Positions 39,695 to 43,139 of a DNA stretch of 43,139 nt are shown piece by piece. A program made the position numbers and the translations under genes. Below the pieces are notes generated by a model, which worked only from the letters and a program-made list of their open reading frames with translations, was not told the DNA's origin and made no database searches. This stretch comes from Oscillospiraceae bacterium (GTDB taxonomy: Bacteria; Bacillota; Clostridia; Oscillospirales; Oscillospiraceae), in NCBI GenBank assembly GCA_902795045.1, contig CADBJU010000031.1, positions 1-43,139 on the forward strand. Reading direction: 5' to 3'. Positions within the stretch are counted from its first letter, which is position 1; every line of letters begins with the position of its first letter.

Positions 39695-40894
39695 TTGAAA
39701 GATCTTAAGCATCTGATTTTCTTTGAAAAACTGCTTGAGAACGCCGACAACGAGCTGGTTAGACAGGCTCAGAAGGAGGGCGGCATCGCCCTCGGCTATA
39801 CCTGCTACCACATGCCCGAAGTCCTGCTCAACCTCGGCAACTGCTTCTCGGTACGTCTGCGCGCACCCAACACCGGCTCCATCGACATCGCCACCTACTA
39901 CATGTCCAACTACACCTGTGAGTACGCACGCGCACTCGTGGAGCGCGGCATTGAAGGCGGCTACCAGTTCCTCGACGCCATGATCGGCGTGGACGCCTGC
40001 TCGATGATGAACCGCGCCATGGAGCACTTTGAGATCCTCCAGGTCAACGACAAGCCCAACTTCTTCGTCTCCCACTGCGACATTCCCTTCAAGGTGACCG
40101 ACTACACCCTCGACTCCTATGTCCGCCAGATGGAGGTCCACGTCCTGGACGAGCTGAACAAGCGCTTCGGCGTCGACACCTCCGACGAGGCCATCCGCGC
40201 CGCCGTCAAGGAGCACAACGAGGTCTGCGCCATCCTCACCGAGATCGGCCAGATGCGCAAGGCCGACAATCCTGTCGTCACCGGCTACGAGTACCACGTC
40301 CTCAACCTCGTCTCCTTCACGTGTCCCAAGAAGCTCATCCTGCCTTACCTGCGTGAGACGCTGGAGGAGCTCAAGACCCGCAAGCCCGACAAAAAGCCCG
40401 CCTTCCGCGCGAGAGTCGCCATCGTCGGCTCCGAGATCGACGACCCCAACCTCACCAAGCTCATCGAAGGCTGCGGCGCGCTGGTCGTGTCCGACCGCTA
40501 CTGCTTCGGCTCCACCCCGGGCCGCGAGATCATCGAGCTTGCAGACGACAAGCCCGCCCTGCCGCAGATCTGCCTGCACGTCATGCAGCACTCCGAGTGT
40601 GCCCGCTACATCGCCGACGAGAAGGTCCTGCAGCGCCGCGAGACGGCCGACCGCCTCGCCAAGGAGTACAAGGCCGAGGGCATCATCTACGAGCAGATGA
40701 AGTACTGCGATTACTGGGGCTTCGAGCGCGCCCTCGTCTCCCACATCATGCACGACGAATACGGCTGGCCCGTCCTGTCCATCGACCGTCTGTACAATAA
40801 CGGCAACTCCGGTCAGCTGCGCACCCGTGTTCAGGCCTTCGTAGAGTCGCTTGAGATCAAACGTATCCACAAGGAGGCAGAGAAGAATGGCTAA
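39695..40894 (+). CDS. 2-hydroxyacyl-CoA dehydratase family subunit (HgdB/BcrC-like), 399 aa
   Basis: A 399-aa Fe-S subunit. The C-terminal signature IIYEQMKYCDYWGFER and SGQLRTRVQAFVE are hallmarks of the HgdB/BcrB-C/FldC superfamily; VVSDRYCFGS and CGALVV are the usual mid-region. Several conserved Cys (in GYTCYH, GVDACSMM, SHCDIP, DRYCFG, MKYCDY) could bind the cluster. TTG start with AAGAGGTG upstream. It should hold a 4Fe-4S or double-cubane cluster and receive an energised electron from the activator. Substrate unknown. Confidence 0.85.
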   Translation: MKDLKHLIFFEKLLENADNELVRQAQKEGGIALGYTCYHMPEVLLNLGNCFSVRLRAPNTGSIDIATYYMSNYTCEYARALVERGIEGGYQFLDAMIGVDACSMMNRAMEHFEILQVNDKPNFFVSHCDIPFKVTDYTLDSYVRQMEVHVLDELNKRFGVDTSDEAIRAAVKEHNEVCAILTEIGQMRKADNPVVTGYEYHVLNLVSFTCPKKLILPYLRETLEELKTRKPDKKPAFRARVAIVGSEIDDPNLTKLIEGCGALVVSDRYCFGSTPGREIIELADDKPALPQICLHVMQHSECARYIADEKVLQRRETADRLAKEYKAEGIIYEQMKYCDYWGFERALVSHIMHDEYGWPVLSIDRLYNNGNSGQLRTRVQAFVESLEIKRIHKEAEKNG

Positions 40895-42683
40895 AATGGA
40901 AAAGATGGTCTACCCGAACCCCAAGTTCTGGAAAGCCAAAGACAATATGAACTGGAAGAAGCAGGGCGAGAACGCCGCGGAATTTCTCGGCATCGCCTGG
41001 AAGCTTCTCAAGGCCACCGACTGGAAAAAGTTCGGCGCCGACCGCGTCAACGACTGCAAGGCCGACTTCGAGCGTGTCAAGGGCGAGTATGCGGACTTCA
41101 TGGCCCTCGACAACAACGAGAAGTGGGACCGCGTGGTAAACGGCGAGAGAAGCCTCGGCCGCCTCTACCGCAAGGGCGCGATGGCCACCGTCCGCCGCGA
41201 GTGGCGCGGCGTGAAGGACACCGCCTACGACTTCTATGAGTGGGGCAAGCTCTGGGTCATGCTGCTCGGCACCTTCTCCAAGGACCTGATCCCCGCCCTC
41301 AACGGCGCGCTGTGGTACCGCTGGATGATCTCCTACTTCTGCTGCCACGGCTTCATGGACAAGAACATCCTCGGCCTGCGCGGCTCCAATCTGCGCATGA
41401 GCCATGAGCTTACCTATCAGATCTTCCGCTACGTCGCCGAGAACCTGGTGCTCCTCAACAAGGCCGACCGCAAGAACGGCAACAGCGACGAGCTCAACCG
41501 CATGATGGTCACCTTCGACGAGATGACCATGGGCCAGATCATGGCGGGCTTCCCGGACCTCTGCGGCATCCCGCACCAGCTGCTGCCCATGTTCCTGGTC
41601 TCCGAGATCGACCAGCTCGTGTGCATCCCCTACATCGACGCGGTCGAGTCCTACGGCCTGCCCGCCGATACCTGCCCCGTCCCGTCCTCCGAGTGCGGCG
41701 CGCTGGTCATCAACGCCCTGCCCGACATGGGCTCCGGCTTCATCTCCAGCTCCATGCCGTGCGACGGCTCCACCATGGCCTCCTCCTACTTCTCCCGCCG
41801 CTTCCCGAATATCCCCGTGTTCCACCTCTGCTTCCCCGTCCGCTACCTGGATGAGGAGACCGTGCAGATGGGCGCCGAGGATATCAAGGCCTGCATCAAG
41901 TGGATTGAGGAGCGCACCGGCGCCAAGTGGTCCTGGAATCACTACTTTGAGTGCATGAAGCGCTTCAACCAGGAGACCGACCTGGAGCTGAACAAGTGGG
42001 AGATCAACAAGTCCTCCCGCCCGCAGCTGATCGGCCCGAGCTATGAGCTGTTCCGCAAGTGGAACTACGAGATGGACGGCGGCATCGACCCGCGCGTTCT
42101 CCCCTCCATGAAGAAGGTTGACGCCATGCTCATGAAGGCCTACGAGAACGGCGAGACCGCATGGCCCGAGCGCAAGATGAAGCACCGCGCCATCGTCTGG
42201 TCCTGCCCGGCCCACTACTATGCAAACTTCTCCAACTGGCTGGCCAACTGCTGGGGCATCGACGTGCTGGTCGAGATGGAGTCTTTGAACTTCACCAAGC
42301 ACCTCGAGACCGAGGATAAGGAAGAGGCGCTCCGCGACCTGGCCCGCCTGTACGAGCGTATGGTCATGCGCCGTCACACCAACGGCGGCTACCAGAACGT
42401 CGTCGACGAATGCTGGGCCCAGTGCGAGGCCTGGAACGCCAAGCTCGTCATCATGTACCAGAACGTGGCCTGCAAGAACATGGCAACCGTCCAGGGCATT
42501 CTGGACGAGCAGGGCCGTGCCCGCGGCTATGACCTGATCTGGATCGAGCACGACCTGATGGACCCGCGTACCGTCTCGAGGCGCACCATGCGCGACAAGG
42601 TCAACGAGTACATGCGCACCGTCATGAAGGCCGAGCCTGTCGACCCGTCCCTGGTCGAGTTCGAGGACGAGGTCTGTATGTGA
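40887..42683 (+). CDS. 2-hydroxyacyl-CoA dehydratase family subunit, 598 aa (extended)
   Basis: A 598-aa protein of the same superfamily, about 170-200 residues longer than usual HgdA/BcrB subunits. The first 150 residues are rich in Trp and Lys (WKAKDNMNWKKQGENAAEF and DTAYDFYEWGKLW), which does not match the dehydratase core I know. The core follows (SSECGALVINALPDMGSG, PCDGSTMASSYFSRRFPN) and ends WIEHDLMDPRTVSRRTMRDK. ATG at 40887 with AAGGAGG, overlapping the previous gene by 8 bases. Forms a likely heterodimer with the 399-aa subunit. Confidence 0.82.
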   Translation: MAKMEKMVYPNPKFWKAKDNMNWKKQGENAAEFLGIAWKLLKATDWKKFGADRVNDCKADFERVKGEYADFMALDNNEKWDRVVNGERSLGRLYRKGAMATVRREWRGVKDTAYDFYEWGKLWVMLLGTFSKDLIPALNGALWYRWMISYFCCHGFMDKNILGLRGSNLRMSHELTYQIFRYVAENLVLLNKADRKNGNSDELNRMMVTFDEMTMGQIMAGFPDLCGIPHQLLPMFLVSEIDQLVCIPYIDAVESYGLPADTCPVPSSECGALVINALPDMGSGFISSSMPCDGSTMASSYFSRRFPNIPVFHLCFPVRYLDEETVQMGAEDIKACIKWIEERTGAKWSWNHYFECMKRFNQETDLELNKWEINKSSRPQLIGPSYELFRKWNYEMDGGIDPRVLPSMKKVDAMLMKAYENGETAWPERKMKHRAIVWSCPAHYYANFSNWLANCWGIDVLVEMESLNFTKHLETEDKEEALRDLARLYERMVMRRHTNGGYQNVVDECWAQCEAWNAKLVIMYQNVACKNMATVQGILDEQGRARGYDLIWIEHDLMDPRTVSRRTMRDKVNEYMRTVMKAEPVDPSLVEFEDEVCM

Positions 42684-43044
42684 GTCAGAAGAAGCCTGCT
42701 CCATTCCGCTTCCGCGGTTTCCGTAAGAGCCGCGAAAGCTCCATATCCGCAGGCTCCTTCTTCCTCTCAAAATCAAACCCGCTTCGCTGGGCTTTGATTT
42801 TGTGTTAGAAGGCTTGCAGCTCTCTGCGCGCACTCGCGATAAACGCTTGCCTCCACCCTCTGGGGGAGGTGGCACGGCGCGTCTCCCGCAAGCGCCGTGA
42901 CGGAGAGGGTTCCTGCGTACACCGTACAAAAATGGGACACCCTCTCAGTCACCAGTGCTCACACTGGTGACAGCTCCCCCTCCGGGGGAGCCGAGTATAG
43001 CCCCGCACCGGGGATATCTAAAACATACAAGGAGATAATGATAA
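42684..43044. other. 361-base intergenic spacer full of hairpins, inside the dehydratase operon
   Basis: No gene is seen. Visible structures: AAGAAGCCTGC / GCAGGCTCCTTCTT; AAAATCAAACCC-gcttcgct-GGGCTTTGATTTTGTGTT (terminator-like); CACGGCGC / GCGCCGTG nested in ACCCTCT / AGAGGGT; GTCACCAGTG-ctca-CACTGGTGAC; and a GCTCCCCC / GGGGGAGC stem. The last ones resemble a repeat family common in gut Bacillota. They split the two subunits from the activator, so the activator may be expressed at a different level. Confidence 0.7.
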
Positions 43045-43139
43045 ATGAAATACTTCGGCGGTTGTGACGTAGGTTCCACCTACACCAAGGCAGTCATTCT
43101 GGACGAGAACGGCAAGATGATTGCCGACACCACCATTCG
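43045..43139 (+). CDS. Activator of 2-hydroxyacyl-CoA dehydratase (BadF/HgdC-type), partial
   Basis: The window ends 31 codons into the gene. MKYFGGCDVGSTYTKAVILD shows the phosphate-binding motif of the ASKHA-fold ATPase family (G-x-D-x-G-S-T-x-T-K) that drives ATP-dependent electron transfer to dehydratases and benzoyl-CoA reductases. ATG with AAGGAGA upstream. The cluster-binding Cys of the family would lie beyond the window. Confidence 0.85.
   Translation, partial: MKYFGGCDVGSTYTKAVILDENGKMIADTTI

Noticed and set aside
40857-42929. A 690-codon open frame on the minus strand opposite the 598-aa dehydratase subunit
   Set aside because: The amino-acid pattern (rich in His, Val, Asp and Leu) is that of a complementary-strand shadow, and the plus-strand gene has clear family motifs.
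1-43139. tRNA or rRNA genes
   Set aside because: I looked for cloverleaf-like and rRNA-like segments, including at the ICE edge, and saw none; a tRNAscan-SE run would be decisive.

Overview
The window looks like the genome of a GC-rich gut clostridium (Bacillota, Oscillospiraceae-like; this is inferred from gene families and repeat types, with no rRNA marker to confirm it). It has two parts that meet just 3' of the ribosomal protein gene rpsI, near 18.3 kb.

The left part (1 to about 18.3 kb) is one end of an integrative and conjugative element (ICE). All of its genes lie on the minus strand. Read from the rpsI side they are: ParA and ParB partition proteins; a PAPS-reductase-like PP-loop protein; two paralogous small proteins of unknown function; a RepA-like replication initiator; a complete sortase-assembled pilus cassette (1389-aa adhesin with ten Cna-B repeats, 686-aa major pilin, two sortases); three small accessory proteins; a PcfB-like protein; and the VirD4/TraG coupling protein. 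An acyl-ACP thioesterase and a lipoprotein follow under their own promoter. No relaxase, VirB4 or integrase is in the window, so the element either continues to the left or is incomplete. Two core genes, parA and the PP-loop gene, have a good Shine-Dalgarno sequence but no ordinary start codon. Unrelated hairpins sit between several of its genes.

The right part (18.3 to 43.1 kb) is chromosomal. It holds rplM-rpsI (minus strand, strong promoter, probable structured leader), a TtcA-family PP-loop gene, a KDPG-aldolase-like/VOC fusion, murC, a family-4 uracil-DNA glycosylase followed by two overlapping acyltransferase-fold genes, a PurN-like protein lacking the catalytic residues, a histidine-phosphatase/GNAT fusion followed by a metallophosphoesterase and DUF1294, a double-flavodoxin Fe-S protein and a TraX-like membrane protein. 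Next is a compact surface-polysaccharide operon: hexapeptide acetyltransferase, glycosyltransferase, flippase, SGNH protein and MBOAT O-acyltransferase, most joined by 4-bp or similarly short overlaps. TspO follows.

The right end (38.8 to 43.1 kb) is an operon for a 2-hydroxyacyl-CoA dehydratase/benzoyl-CoA reductase family system: a CooC-like ATPase with a Cys-x-Cys motif, a 399-aa subunit, an unusually long 598-aa subunit and the start of a BadF/HgdC-type activator. No CoA transferase or dehydrogenase in the window identifies the substrate.

Intergenic spaces carry several families of palindromic repeats: a GTCATCCTGAGCGAAGCG type (two copies), a GTCATTGCGA type, an 86-bp dispersed repeat (two copies about 93% identical), and a 160-bp fold-back element.
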